This document shows positions 39,154-47,646 of a DNA stretch of 64,000 nt, piece after piece. Within the stretch, counting starts at the first letter, position 1; each line of letters starts with the position of its first letter. The notes under the pieces were generated by a model. It was not told where the DNA came from. It saw nothing but the letters and a program-made list of their open reading frames with translations, and did not search any database. Both the position numbers and the translations under genes were made by a program. This DNA comes from Stenotrophomonas nitritireducens (GTDB lineage Bacteria; Pseudomonadota; Gammaproteobacteria; Xanthomonadales; Xanthomonadaceae). The DNA lies in the NCBI RefSeq assembly GCF_001431425.1, contig NZ_LDJG01000004.1, positions 1 to 64,000 on the forward strand, given 5' to 3'.

Positions 39154-39414
39154 ATGGGCAGCTTCAGCATCTGGCATTGGATCATCCTGCTCCTGGTATT
39201 GGGCATACCCGTCATCCTGGTGGGCCTGCTCGTCTGGCTGGCGGCCCGCGGCTCGGGGAAATCCGCCCGCGCCGCCATGCCGGTGCCCTCGAGGCCGCCG
39301 CCGTTGCCATCGACCGGAGCGCGGCTGCAGAAACTGGCCACGTTGAAATCACAGGGGCTGATCAGCGAGGCGGAGTACGAGCAGAAGCGCGCCGCGCTGC
39401 TCGACGACCTCTAG
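39154..39414 (+). CDS. small membrane protein with C-terminal SHOCT domain
   Basis: The 86-residue protein has one hydrophobic helix (about 7-31) and a Pro-rich linker. A C-terminal SHOCT motif follows (LQKLATLKSQGLISEAEYEQKRAALLDDL region, about 57-86). SHOCT modules are short oligomerisation or membrane-associated domains of unclear function. AGGGGA precedes the ATG. It is the first of a run of short plus-strand genes. Confidence 0.85.
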   Translation: MGSFSIWHWIILLLVLGIPVILVGLLVWLAARGSGKSARAAMPVPSRPPPLPSTGARLQKLATLKSQGLISEAEYEQKRAALLDDL

Positions 39415-39500
39415 TCCCGCCCCCGGCGTCTCTGCAGACCCGTGCCTGCCGGCGGCGCGATGCGGCGCCCGCGGCACCCATCGTCGCCACAGGGGAAGAA

Positions 39501-40055
39501 ATGGACGGTTTCGATTTTCTGTTCTCGCTCTATTCGCTGCTGCTCGGCCTTGCCGTGGCGCACGCGATGACCGGCTTCGCCGACAGCTGGGTGGATCGCG
39601 CGCGGACCGCCCTCGGCGCATCGACGATCCTGCTCGGTCTTCTCATCCTGCTGCGCGCAGCGGGACAATGGACCTCCTTCTGGGATGGACGCGGCGGCCT
39701 GGCGATGGACCCATGGAAGGTTCTTGTCTGCCTGGGAATGGCCCTGCCCTACATCTTCATCGCCCGCGTCATGTTCCCGCGGACGGACGCCGGTTATGCC
39801 AGCATCGACGACTACTATCTGGAAAACAGGCGCGCGCTGATGACCGCGCTGCTGATTCCCACCTGCGTCAGCTTCGCCAGCAACATCGCCCTGTCGGGAT
39901 CCGCGTTCCTGCAGGAGCCATTGTTCATCGCGATGAAGTACGTCCTGCCGCTGGCCATTCCGCTTGCCCTGATCTTCGCCGGGCGCCAGCGGTGGCACCG
40001 CGCAGGCCTGGGGGTGCTGACGGCCTGCACGCTCGTCCTCATGTTCTGGGCGTGA
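39501..40055 (+). CDS. integral membrane protein of unknown function
   Basis: The 184-residue protein has about five or six predicted membrane helices (for example FLFSLYSLLLGLAVAHAM and LLGLLILLRAAG). It has no signal peptide and no recognised catalytic motif. AGGGGAAG lies 4 nt before the ATG. I do not recognise the family. Short loops and an N-terminal Asp-rich tip suggest N-in or N-out cannot be assigned. Confidence 0.75.
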   Translation: MDGFDFLFSLYSLLLGLAVAHAMTGFADSWVDRARTALGASTILLGLLILLRAAGQWTSFWDGRGGLAMDPWKVLVCLGMALPYIFIARVMFPRTDAGYASIDDYYLENRRALMTALLIPTCVSFASNIALSGSAFLQEPLFIAMKYVLPLAIPLALIFAGRQRWHRAGLGVLTACTLVLMFWA

Positions 40056-40145
40056 AGCGCGGGTCCGCCGTTCACCCATGCCGATACCGCCCGGAGGCAT
40101 GATCCGCTCCAGGCACCCTTCCCCCGACACCCCGATGGAGACCGC

Positions 40146-40634
40146 ATGAACGTGATGCTCGCCGCGCTGCTGTCCGCCGCCGCCTTTGCCGGTACGCCCG
40201 CACATGCCGCTTCGCCGGCCGATTCACCGCTGGTCGGCCACTGGGTGCTGGAGGTGGACAGCCTGCCGATGCCGCCCGAAGCGCGACCGAAAAGCGTCAA
40301 CATCGCCTTCGCCGCCACGCCGGACGGCCAGTGGAACGAACGCGTCGAAATCGTCGACCAGGGCGGCAATGCGCTGCATTCGGAGTCCACCCTGTCCCTG
40401 GACGGCACGCCCGGCCGCGCATCCGGCACCTATTGGGTCGATGTCCTCGCGGCCAAGATGCCGGCGCCCAACGTCCTGGTCATGCAGTTCGTCTACGAAG
40501 GCATCCCGCGCTCCACCCGCGTCTATTCGGTGAGCGGAGACGGGAAGGTCATGACCGAGACGGAGGCCTATTTCAAGGATGGAACGCCGGTGCTGCGGAC
40601 TGCCTATTTCAGACGCGCGCCCGGCAGCCCCTGA
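40146..40634 (+). CDS. secreted hypothetical protein
   Basis: A 162-residue protein with a clear signal peptide (about 1-21, ...GTPAHAASP). The mature part is beta-rich, with LVGHWVLEVDSLPMPPEARPK and repeated strand-like segments, suggesting a lipocalin-like or small barrel fold. GGAG precedes the ATG. The family is not recognised with certainty. Confidence 0.7.
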   Translation: MNVMLAALLSAAAFAGTPAHAASPADSPLVGHWVLEVDSLPMPPEARPKSVNIAFAATPDGQWNERVEIVDQGGNALHSESTLSLDGTPGRASGTYWVDVLAAKMPAPNVLVMQFVYEGIPRSTRVYSVSGDGKVMTETEAYFKDGTPVLRTAYFRRAPGSP

Positions 40635-40732
40635 AGGCCGCCATCACCCCGCCGCTCCCGCGCATCCGGTGATGACGCAAACCGGCCGTCGCATGCACGT
40701 CGCTCCACCTCATTCGTGAAACAGGAACGCAC

Positions 40733-41131
40733 ATGCACAATGCCCTGATCTTCCCGATGGCGGCCCACGTCGCTCTGGCCGCGCTCCTGTACGTCCTGCT
40801 CACCGTCGCCCGGGCGCCCGCGGTCTGGGGCATCGGCCGCCGGGTCGACGGCGGCAATCCCTGGGCCGACGTCGAACCGCGCATCAGCGCCAATCTTTCC
40901 AACCAGTTCGAATGGCCGCTGTTCTTCCACGCCGCCTGCCTGGCTCTGCTGCCGTTCCCGCCGGGCCCGATGACGCTCGCACTGGCCTGGCTGTTCGTCG
41001 CCGGCCGCGTCCTGCACAGCACCGTCCAGATCCTGACCCGCAACGTCCGCCTCCGGGGAATCGTCTTCACCCTCAATTTCCTCGCCGTGCTGGGCCTGTG
41101 GGTCGAAGCGGTGGGAACGTGGTCGCGCTGA
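40733..41131 (+). CDS. MAPEG-family membrane protein
   Basis: The 132-residue four-helix membrane protein has the MAPEG layout (eicosanoid/glutathione-metabolism membrane proteins). The characteristic N/R/E segment after helix 1 is ISANLSNQFEWPLFFHAACLAL (about 61-82), followed by GRVLHSTVQIL. Bacterial MAPEG proteins may have glutathione transferase or peroxidase activity, but most are uncharacterised. It sits in the block of short orphan genes, upstream of a VOC gene. Confidence 0.8.
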   Translation: MHNALIFPMAAHVALAALLYVLLTVARAPAVWGIGRRVDGGNPWADVEPRISANLSNQFEWPLFFHAACLALLPFPPGPMTLALAWLFVAGRVLHSTVQILTRNVRLRGIVFTLNFLAVLGLWVEAVGTWSR

Positions 41132-41198
41132 CGCTTGATCCCGGTGGGCAAGGCGGTACCGCGGACCTGCCCCGCCCGCCCCCAGCAACGGAGTCACC

Positions 41199-41588
41199 AT
41201 GAAACGCCTCTGGACGATCATCGCCGTGGCCGACGTCGCGCGCAGCTTCGCGTGGTACCAGTCGCTCCTGGGGCTGCCCCCTTCGCAACCCGCGCACGAT
41301 CATTTCGGCCAGCTCGTCGACGCGGACGGCACGGTGCTCCTGTGCCTGCATCGATGGCAGGCGCACGACCACCCCACGCTCGCCACCCCGGCGCATGCGG
41401 AGCCCGGCAACGGCCTGTTGCTGTTCTTCCGCGTGAACGACTTCGACCAGGCCCTGCAACGCGCCCTGCGGCAGGTCGCGGCGCTGGCGCTCGCGCCCGC
41501 CCTGAATCCCGGCACGGGAACCCTGGAGTTCGCCGTCCGCGATCCGGACGGCTATTACGTCATGATCAGCGCGCAGGACGCGATCTGA
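41199..41588 (+). CDS. VOC (glyoxalase/bleomycin-resistance-like) family protein
   Basis: The 129-residue protein comprises two beta-alpha-beta-beta-beta modules of the vicinal oxygen chelate fold. It starts TIIAVADVARSFAWYQSLLGLPP and ends FAVRDPDGYYVMIS. Members bind a divalent metal to act on, or sequester, small molecules such as methylglyoxal adducts or antibiotics. The substrate here is unknown. GGAG lies 5 nt upstream of the ATG. Confidence 0.85.
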   Translation: MKRLWTIIAVADVARSFAWYQSLLGLPPSQPAHDHFGQLVDADGTVLLCLHRWQAHDHPTLATPAHAEPGNGLLLFFRVNDFDQALQRALRQVAALALAPALNPGTGTLEFAVRDPDGYYVMISAQDAI

Positions 41589-41994
41589 TGGCAGGCGACG
41601 ATCGCCCCGCGCCGTACAGCGCCTCCTCTTCCTGCATCACACGCATCGGCCGCGGCAGGGAACAAGCATGACCGCCTCCGGTCCGCCTGGCGTCCTCCAC
41701 CCGACGCCCTCGACGGAAACCTTGCCTACTTCTGCGCCATCCGTCCGGGCTCTTCAGCCCGAGGACGCTGGAAGCGGCGGAACGCGGCCTGCCCGGCGTA
41801 CCGGTGCCGCATGACGGGCAGGCCGTGGCAACCGCAGGACAGGCATTTTCCACGGCCAAGCCACCCGAAGGGGGCACACGCAGAGGCGCGCCATGCAGGA
41901 ACCCGCGTCGCCTGCCGGCCACTGAAACCCCGTCGTCCTCACGCGGCGACAGCGCGGTGCAGCGTTACCTTGGGACATCCGGAGGGGGCGCCCC
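41589..41994. other. 406-bp region without a supported gene
   Basis: Open frames exist on both strands, as expected at this GC content, but none has a ribosome binding site together with recognisable sequence. The stretch ends with GGAGGGGG, the ribosome binding site of the SnoaL-like gene. It may hold a decayed gene or a dispersed repeat. No palindrome of note was seen. Confidence 0.5.
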
Positions 41995-42384
41995 ATGCAT
42001 GACGATGAACAGGAAATCCGGCGACTGGTCGACTCCTGGCTCGCCGCCAGCCGCGACGGCGACGTGGACGCCGTGCTGGCGCTGGTCGCCGACGACGCGG
42101 TCTTTCTTACGCCCGGCAATCCGCCCATGCGCAAGGCCGATTTCGCCACCGCCATGCGCGCGCAGGCCGGCGCCGATGCGCCCAGGGTCGAGGGCAGCAA
42201 TGCGATACGGGAAATCCGCGTGCTCGGCGACTGGGCCTTCCTGTGGCAGCAGCTGGCCGTCACCATCACCCCGCCCGGCGGCCGCCCGGTATCCCGCGAG
42301 GGCCACACGCTGACGATCCTCAACCGCCGGAACGGGCACTGGGTACTGGCGCGCGACGCCAACCTGCTCGGCCCCGGCGCATGA
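41995..42384 (+). CDS. SgcJ/EcaC-type SnoaL-like protein
   Basis: The 129-residue NTF2-like (cystatin-like) protein begins DEQEIRRLVDSWLAASRDGDVDAVLALVADDAVFLTPG, the hallmark of the SgcJ/EcaC group. The second half is beta-rich, with a terminal WVLARDANLL. This fold forms a small hydrophobic pocket used for isomerisation or binding, and the ligand is unknown. A strong GGAGG ribosome binding site lies 9 nt before the ATG. Confidence 0.88.
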   Translation: MHDDEQEIRRLVDSWLAASRDGDVDAVLALVADDAVFLTPGNPPMRKADFATAMRAQAGADAPRVEGSNAIREIRVLGDWAFLWQQLAVTITPPGGRPVSREGHTLTILNRRNGHWVLARDANLLGPGA

Positions 42385-42459
42385 TCCGCATGGCAACGCG
42401 TATTGACGGCCCGCGACCATCGGCGCTATTGATCGGCACCCCCCAACCGAGACGCGCGC

Positions 42460-42798
42460 GTGGAAACGATCGACTGGAACGACTTCACCAAGGTGGAACT
42501 GCGCGTGGGCCGCGTGGTGGCCGCCGAGCCGTTTCCGCAGGCGCGCCGGCCGGCCTACATCCTGCAGGTGGATTTCGGCCCGGAGATCGGCGTGCGCAAG
42601 TCCAGCGCGCAGATCACCGACCTGTATGCGCCGGAAACGCTGATCGGCAAGCAGGTGGTGGCCGTGGTGAATTTCCCGCCCAAGCAGATCGGGCCGATCA
42701 TGTCCGGGTGCCTGGTCACCGGCTTCCACAACGCCGGGGGACAGGTATCGCTGTGCGTACCCGAGCACGAAGTCCCGCTCGGCACCCGGCTGCTGTAA
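42460..42798 (+). CDS. csaA: tRNA-binding protein, CsaA type
   Basis: The 112-residue protein is a free-standing EMAP/Trbp111 OB-fold. It has DFTKVELRVGRVVAAEPFP at the start and the dimer/tRNA-binding segments VRKSSAQITDLY, QVVAVVNFPPKQIGPIMSG and VSLCVPEHEVPLGTRLL. CsaA binds tRNA and has been linked to secretion-related chaperone activity. The start is a GTG. No clear ribosome binding site is seen, and C-rich DNA precedes it. Confidence 0.9.
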   Translation: METIDWNDFTKVELRVGRVVAAEPFPQARRPAYILQVDFGPEIGVRKSSAQITDLYAPETLIGKQVVAVVNFPPKQIGPIMSGCLVTGFHNAGGQVSLCVPEHEVPLGTRLL

Positions 42799-42829
42799 CG
42801 GGCTTTTTCCCTCCCTGCGGAGCACTGCC

Positions 42830-43081
42830 ATGCACAGCGATTTCCTCTGCCGTTTCCTGCTGTGGTCGCTCGCCTTCAACTACGCCGTGCTGTTGACCTG
42901 GTTCATCGCCTTCATCTCCGCGCGCGGCGCGCTACGGCGGCTGCACGGCCGCTGGTTCGCGTTGCCGGACGCCACCTTCGATGCGATCCACTACGGTGGC
43001 ATGGCCGTGTACAAGATCGGCATCCTGCTGTTCAATCTCGCCCCGCTGGTCGCGCTCTGCCTGGCGCGCAACGGCGGTTGA
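42830..43081 (+). CDS. DUF6868-like small membrane protein
   Basis: An 83-residue protein with two hydrophobic helices (about 8-30 and 56-78) separated by a conserved-looking loop, RLHGRWFALPDATFDAIHYGGMAVYKIG. This resembles short proteins annotated as DUF6868, of unknown function. A GGAG lies about 8 nt before the ATG. It follows csaA by about 30 bp and may be co-transcribed. Confidence 0.7.
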   Translation: MHSDFLCRFLLWSLAFNYAVLLTWFIAFISARGALRRLHGRWFALPDATFDAIHYGGMAVYKIGILLFNLAPLVALCLARNGG

Positions 43082-43127
43082 CCCACAACCTTCGCTGGCA
43101 TCCGCCGGTTCCGCGACGAGGATTCCC

Positions 43128-43607
43128 ATGACCCGCTCTGCCACCGCCAAGAGCAGTCCGCGCAAAAGCACGGCCACGAAGAAGGCCGCCAGCACCTTCA
43201 CCGCGGAAGAACAGGCCGCCATGAAGGCGCGGGCGCGGGAACTGAAGGCCGAGGCGCGCGCCAACCGCAGCAGCGCCGAAGGCGAGGCCGACCTGCTGGC
43301 CCGCGTCGAGGAAATGCCCGCGGCCGAGCGCGACGTGGCACGCCGCATCCACGCGCTGGTGATGGCCACTGCGCCCGGCCTGCAGCCACGCACCTGGTAT
43401 GGCATGCCGGCCTGGGCGAAGGACGGCAAGGTGCTGTGCTTCTTCCAGAGTGCGGGCAAGTTCAAGACGCGCTACGCCACCTTCGGTTTCAGCGACCAGG
43501 CCAGGCTGGACGACGGCGGCCTGTGGCCCACGTCGTTCGCCATCCACCGCTTCGGCGACGCCGAGGCCGCCACGCTGGCCTCGCTGGTGCGCAGGGCAGC
43601 CGGTTGA
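43128..43607 (+). CDS. DUF1801-like protein with basic N-terminal tail
   Basis: The 159-residue protein has an Ala/Lys/Ser/Thr-rich basic tail (about 1-25) and a helical acidic stretch. Its C-terminal domain of the DUF1801 (YdhG/iron-chaperone-like) fold carries PRTWYGMPAWAKDGKVLCFFQSAGKFKTRYATFGF. The tail is reminiscent of the basic extension on DapD in this same window. Function is unknown. The ATG at 43128 has a weak GAGG-like sequence upstream. Confidence 0.75.
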   Translation: MTRSATAKSSPRKSTATKKAASTFTAEEQAAMKARARELKAEARANRSSAEGEADLLARVEEMPAAERDVARRIHALVMATAPGLQPRTWYGMPAWAKDGKVLCFFQSAGKFKTRYATFGFSDQARLDDGGLWPTSFAIHRFGDAEAATLASLVRRAAG

Positions 43608-43678
43608 GCCGGAATCGACCATCCATCTCTCCCGCGACGGGAGATCACCGCCAGGACAGCAACCAACGGGGACAGCAC

Positions 43679-44250
43679 ATGGCAAGGGACGTCTTGAAGC
43701 ATTCAGCGACGGCGTACTGGCGATCATCATCACCATCATGGTGCTGCAGATCCAGGTCCCGGACGGGGCCACGCTGGCCGCGCTCGAACCGTTGATCCCC
43801 ACGCTGCTGGCCTATGTGCTCAGCTTCGTCTACGTGGGCATCTACTGGAACAATCATCACCACCTGCTGCAGGCGTCCAGCCGCATCTCCGGCAGCGTGC
43901 TGTGGGCCAACCTGCACCTGCTGTTCTGGTTGTCGCTGCTGCCCTTCGGCACCCGCTGGATGGACGACTACTACACCCAGCCGCTGCCCAGCGCGGCCTA
44001 TGGCGTGGTGCTGCTGGGCGCAGCGGTGGCGTACTGGCTGCTGCAGCGGCGCATCATCGCCGCCGAAGGCGACAGCTCGGCACTGAAACAGATGCTGGCC
44101 GGTGACTGGAAAGGCAAGCTGTCCCCGGTGCTGTATCTGCTCGGCATCGGCCTGAGCTTCGTACAGGTGCATCTGGCGCAGGCAACCTACGCGCTGGTGG
44201 CGCTGCTCTGGCTGATCCCGGACCGCCGCATCGAACGTCGCATCGGCTGA
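43679..44250 (+). pseudogene. TMEM175-like channel gene with frameshift at the start codon
   Basis: A ~190-residue membrane protein frame reads GKGRLEAFSDGVLAIIITI and on through five further helices to its stop. FSD is the first-helix signature of the TMEM175 potassium/proton channel family, followed by SFVYVGIYWNNHHHL. The only well-placed ATG (43679, with GGGGA upstream) is one base out of frame. ATGGCAAGG would read MGKGR if it were ATGGGCAAGG. No other start occurs in frame before the second half of helix 1. The open frame is otherwise intact, so this is either a recent one-base loss or an assembly indel in a G-run. Confidence 0.7.
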
Positions 44251-44789
44251 GCCGCCGCGGCAGGCAGGCCGAAGTACAGCTCGAACGGTCACGGCCGATC
44301 CGGCAGGCGCAGGAATCCTCCTCCATCCGGTTCCATCCGCGAAGGCAGACGCTGTCCAGGGACTACCGCGCCGCACGTCAATTGCCGCACCAGTACCCGC
44401 AGGCGGTGCGGCAGCTGTAAATCATCGCCGAAGCGATCAGGGCCGGCGAGCTGGACGCGGACCCGCGCACAACCCAGGCGCGGGCGTTGATCGCCAGGAC
44501 CGCGCCGCAGTCCAGCGCCCGCAGCGAGGCCGCACAGGCGACCACACGACATCGCCAATGGCGGCTTTGCCAACGGCGGCTTTGCCGCGGTCGTTGTGCC
44601 GGGTCTGCTACGGGTGCCGGCGCGGATCAGGCTGCCGGCATGAGCCATGCAACGCGCCGGTGGCGCCCGACCAGCAATCCCGCCTTGCGCTTCAGGCGCA
44701 TATCGCGCGTGCACGACCTATGCTGTCGGGGTTTCAGTACGCGCGCGGCCACCCCGCCGCGCCGGTTTTCCCTCTGACGGAGTTCCACG
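44251..44789. other. 539-bp region, possible gene remnant
   Basis: No intact gene is supported. A frame around 44340-44520 reads as helical protein-like text (IIAEAIRAGELDADPRTTQARALIAR) but is interrupted by a TAA at 44418, and no start or family is clear. It may be a decayed gene. TATGCT at 44719-44724 resembles a -10 box for the DUF1993 gene. The tandem GGCGGCTTTGCC units at 44562-44585 form a short direct repeat. Confidence 0.45.
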
Positions 44790-45302
44790 ATGTCTCTTTC
44801 GATGTACAGCGCCTCGATACCCGTTCTCAAGCAGATGCTCGGCGCCTTGTCCGGGGTCTTGGCCAAGGCCGAAGCCCATGCCGCCGAGAAGAAGATCGAA
44901 CCGGCCGCGCTGCTTGGTGCGCGCCTGTTCCCGGACATGTTCCCGCTGGTGCGCCAGGTGCAGATCGCGGCCGATTTCGCCAAGGGCATCAGCTCGCGCC
45001 TGGGCAATACCGAGGTGCCGTCCTGGCCGGACGACGCCGAGGCCGGCTTCGCCGAACTGCAGGCGCTGATCGCCAAGGCGCTGGCACACCTGGACAGCTT
45101 CAGCGCCGAACAGTTCGAAGGCAGCGAGTCGCGCGAGATCGTGCTGCGCGCCGGTACGCCGAAGGAGAAGAAGCTGCAGGGCGATGTGTACCTGCTGCAG
45201 TACGGCCTGCCGCAGTTCTTCTTCCACGTGACCACCAGCTACGCGATCCTGCGCCACAACGGCCTGGAGATCGGCAAGCGCGACTACATGGGCAGCTACT
45301 GA
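44790..45302 (+). CDS. DUF1993 family protein
   Basis: The 170-residue protein begins MSLSMYSASIPVLKQMLGALSGVL. It contains LLGARLFPDMFPLVRQVQIAADFAKGISSRLG and ends YAILRHNGLEIGKRDYMGSY, all hallmarks of DUF1993. These are helical-bundle proteins related to the DinB-like fold with no assigned activity. GGAG precedes the ATG by about 7 nt. A strong terminator follows, separating it from the convergent ABC exporter. Confidence 0.9.
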   Translation: MSLSMYSASIPVLKQMLGALSGVLAKAEAHAAEKKIEPAALLGARLFPDMFPLVRQVQIAADFAKGISSRLGNTEVPSWPDDAEAGFAELQALIAKALAHLDSFSAEQFEGSESREIVLRAGTPKEKKLQGDVYLLQYGLPQFFFHVTTSYAILRHNGLEIGKRDYMGSY

Positions 45303-45333
45303 GTCCGCCGGCCCGGCCGGGCCCTGCCTGGAA

Positions 45334-45364
45334 GCCGCTGCCGGCGCTGCCGGCAGCGGCTTTT
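45334..45364 (+). terminator. Rho-independent terminator after the DUF1993 gene
   Basis: A perfect 12-bp stem (GCCGCTGCCGGC with GCCGGCAGCGGC), a GCT loop and TTTTC. Confidence 0.88.
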
Positions 45365-45399
45365 CACGGCGCGGGACAACAGCCGCCGGCGCCGCGGCC

Positions 45400-47232
45400 T
45401 CAGTCTTCGGCCGCGACAAAGCCACCGGTCTGCCGCGCCCACAGCCGCGCGTACAGGCCACCGGCGGCGAGTAGCTCGGCATGGCTGCCGGTCTCGACGA
45501 TGCGGCCATGGTCCATCACCACCAGCCGGTCCATGCGCGCGATGGTGGACAGGCGGTGGGCGATGGCGATCACCGTCTTGTTGCCCATCAGCTCATCCAG
45601 GCTCTCCTGGATGGCCGCTTCCACCTCCGAATCCAGTGCCGAAGTCGCCTCGTCCAGCACCAGGATCGGCGCATCCTTGAGCAGCACCCGGGCGATGGCG
45701 ACGCGCTGGCGCTGGCCGCCGGAGAGCTTCACGCCGCGCTCGCCGACATGGGCGTCGTAGCCGCTGCGGCCCTCGCTGTCGCGCAGATCGGCGATGAAGC
45801 CATCGGCGCGGGCCTTGGCCACGGCGGCGCGCAGCTGGTCCTCGGTCGCATCGGGGCGGCCATAGAGCAGGTTGTCGCGGATCGAACGGTGCAGCAGCGA
45901 GGTGTCCTGGGTGACCACGCCCACCTGCGCGCGCAGCGAGTCCTGCTGCACGGAAGCGATGTCCACGCCATCGACCAGGATGCGGCCGCGTTCGACGTCA
46001 TGGAAACGCAGCAGCAGGTTCACGAGCGTGGATTTCCCCGCCCCCGAGCGCCCGACCACGCCGATCTTCTCCCCGCAGCGCACGTGCAGGTCCAGTCCTT
46101 CGATCACCCCGTGGTTCTTGCCGTAATGGAAGGACACGCCCTCGAACCGGATGTCGCCGGCCAACCGCGCCAGCGCCGGGGCGCCGGGCGCATCGTCCAC
46201 CGTCGGCGGCAACGAGATCGAATTGATGCCGTCATGCACGGTGCCGATGTTCTCGAACAGCGCCGACAACTCCCACATGATCCACTGCGACATGCCCAGC
46301 ATGCGCAGCACCAGCGCCACGGTCACCGCGACCGCGCCGGCGCTCACCGAGCCGCCGTGCCACAGCCACAGGCCCAATGCCACCGCGGAAAACAACAGCA
46401 GCATGTTCAGCGCATACAGCAGCGAGTAGATACGCGTCGCCAGCCGCATCTGCGGATGCACCTTGTCCAGGAAGCCGGCCATCGCCTCGCGCGCGTAGGC
46501 CTGCTCGCGCCGCGAGTGCGAGAACAGCTTGACCGTGGCGATGTTGGTGTAGCTGTCCACGATGCGCCCGGTCATCTCCGAGCGCGCATCGGCCTGCTCG
46601 CGCGAGATGCGCTCCATGCGCGGCACGAAATGCCACATCAACAGCGCATAGCCGGCCAGCCAGGCCGCGAACGGCAGCATCATCCGCCAGTCCGAAGCGC
46701 CGGCCACCGCCAGCGTGCCGATGAAGAACACCAGCACGTAGTTGCCGATGTCGAACAGCTTGACCACGGTCTCGCGCACCGCCAGCGAGGTCTGCATCAG
46801 CTTGGTGGCGATGCGCCCGGCGAATTCGTCCTGGAAGTAGCCCATCGACTGCCGCAGCAGGTAGCGGTGCACGCTCCAGCGGATCCGCATCGGGAAATTG
46901 CCGAGCAGGGTCTGGTGCTGCACCAGCGAATTGAGCAGCACCAGCAGCGGCAGCGCGACCAGCACCAGCAGCGCCATCCACAGCAGGCGCGGGCCCTCGA
47001 CATCGAGGAAGGTGGCCGGCGTGGTCGCGCCAAGCCGGTCCACCAGTGAGCCGACATAGGCATAGAGCGCCAACTCGGCCACGGCGATGCCGGCGGTGGT
47101 CAGCGCCATCAGCAGCAGCCATTTTTCCGCGCCGCGCGTGTAATGGCGACAGAAGGCATACAGGCCGCGCGGCGGCTGCGTGGGCGGATCGGACGGGAAC
47201 GGGTCGAGGCGGGATTCGAACCAACGGAACAT
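45400..47232 (-). CDS. ABC-type exporter, fused membrane and ATPase domains
   Basis: The 610-residue half-transporter has six predicted helices (about 35-330) followed by a nucleotide-binding domain. The NBD shows Walker A GRSGAGKST (about 392-400), signature LSGGQ (about 503-507), Walker B ILVLDEATSALD (about 521-532) and the H-loop IAHRLSTI. The type is that of MsbA/LmrA-like lipid or drug exporters and works as a homodimer unless a partner exists elsewhere. Substrate is not deducible. It is not MsbA itself, by context (no lpxK nearby). Confidence 0.93.
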   Translation of the reverse strand: MFRWFESRLDPFPSDPPTQPPRGLYAFCRHYTRGAEKWLLLMALTTAGIAVAELALYAYVGSLVDRLGATTPATFLDVEGPRLLWMALLVLVALPLLVLLNSLVQHQTLLGNFPMRIRWSVHRYLLRQSMGYFQDEFAGRIATKLMQTSLAVRETVVKLFDIGNYVLVFFIGTLAVAGASDWRMMLPFAAWLAGYALLMWHFVPRMERISREQADARSEMTGRIVDSYTNIATVKLFSHSRREQAYAREAMAGFLDKVHPQMRLATRIYSLLYALNMLLLFSAVALGLWLWHGGSVSAGAVAVTVALVLRMLGMSQWIMWELSALFENIGTVHDGINSISLPPTVDDAPGAPALARLAGDIRFEGVSFHYGKNHGVIEGLDLHVRCGEKIGVVGRSGAGKSTLVNLLLRFHDVERGRILVDGVDIASVQQDSLRAQVGVVTQDTSLLHRSIRDNLLYGRPDATEDQLRAAVAKARADGFIADLRDSEGRSGYDAHVGERGVKLSGGQRQRVAIARVLLKDAPILVLDEATSALDSEVEAAIQESLDELMGNKTVIAIAHRLSTIARMDRLVVMDHGRIVETGSHAELLAAGGLYARLWARQTGGFVAAED

Positions 47233-47646
47233 GGAGACGGGCCAGCGAACGGATGGGGTTGGCCATTGTCGCGTATCCCCGCGACCCAGGGTGCCGGCAA
47301 GGCGCGGCGTTCGCGCGCCGGCATGCAGCCCGGGCGATGCAGGTCATGTCGACGGGCTCGCCCGTTCGGCATGCAGCAGCGCGGGGAGGTCTCCAGAAGA
47401 GTGGGATGGCGCCTTCGCTGCCAGACGGCGAAGGCACGGACTCCCTGCGATCGTGCCGGGTGGATGCCGGGCCGGGAATGAATCGACAGGATGCCGATCA
47501 GGAGAGCCCGCAGGGTCGATGCCGACCGCCGATGGCGCGCCGGACACGGCCATGTGCGGCTGGCGGGAAAGGGGCAATCCTGCCCCTTTCCCGTCCATCC
47601 CCGGCGCGCATCCTGCCGAGAACCGCGTCCGGCAGGCGCCGGATCG
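47233..47646. other. 414-bp intergenic region with one hairpin
   Basis: There is no supported gene. At 47565-47592 a perfect 12-bp stem (GGGAAAGGGGCA with TGCCCCTTTCCC) closes a 4-nt loop. It lies downstream of the minus-strand serine hydrolase and is its likely terminator. The rest probably carries the exporter's promoter. Nothing else was recognised. Confidence 0.55.

Noticed and set aside
41566-41922. Minus-strand open frame between the VOC and SnoaL-like genes
   Set aside because: It overlaps the VOC 3' end and has high Arg/Gly/Ser content and no recognisable start or family.
39154-45302. Integron cassette array
   Set aside because: The gene families fit cassettes, but I found no integron integrase and no attC-like RYYYAAC/GTTRRRY pairs in the spacers that I read.
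47200-47232. tRNA-like T-loop text (GGGATTCGAACC)
   Set aside because: It is the 5' end of the ABC exporter coding region (MFRWFESRLD on the minus strand) and has no acceptor or anticodon stem around it.
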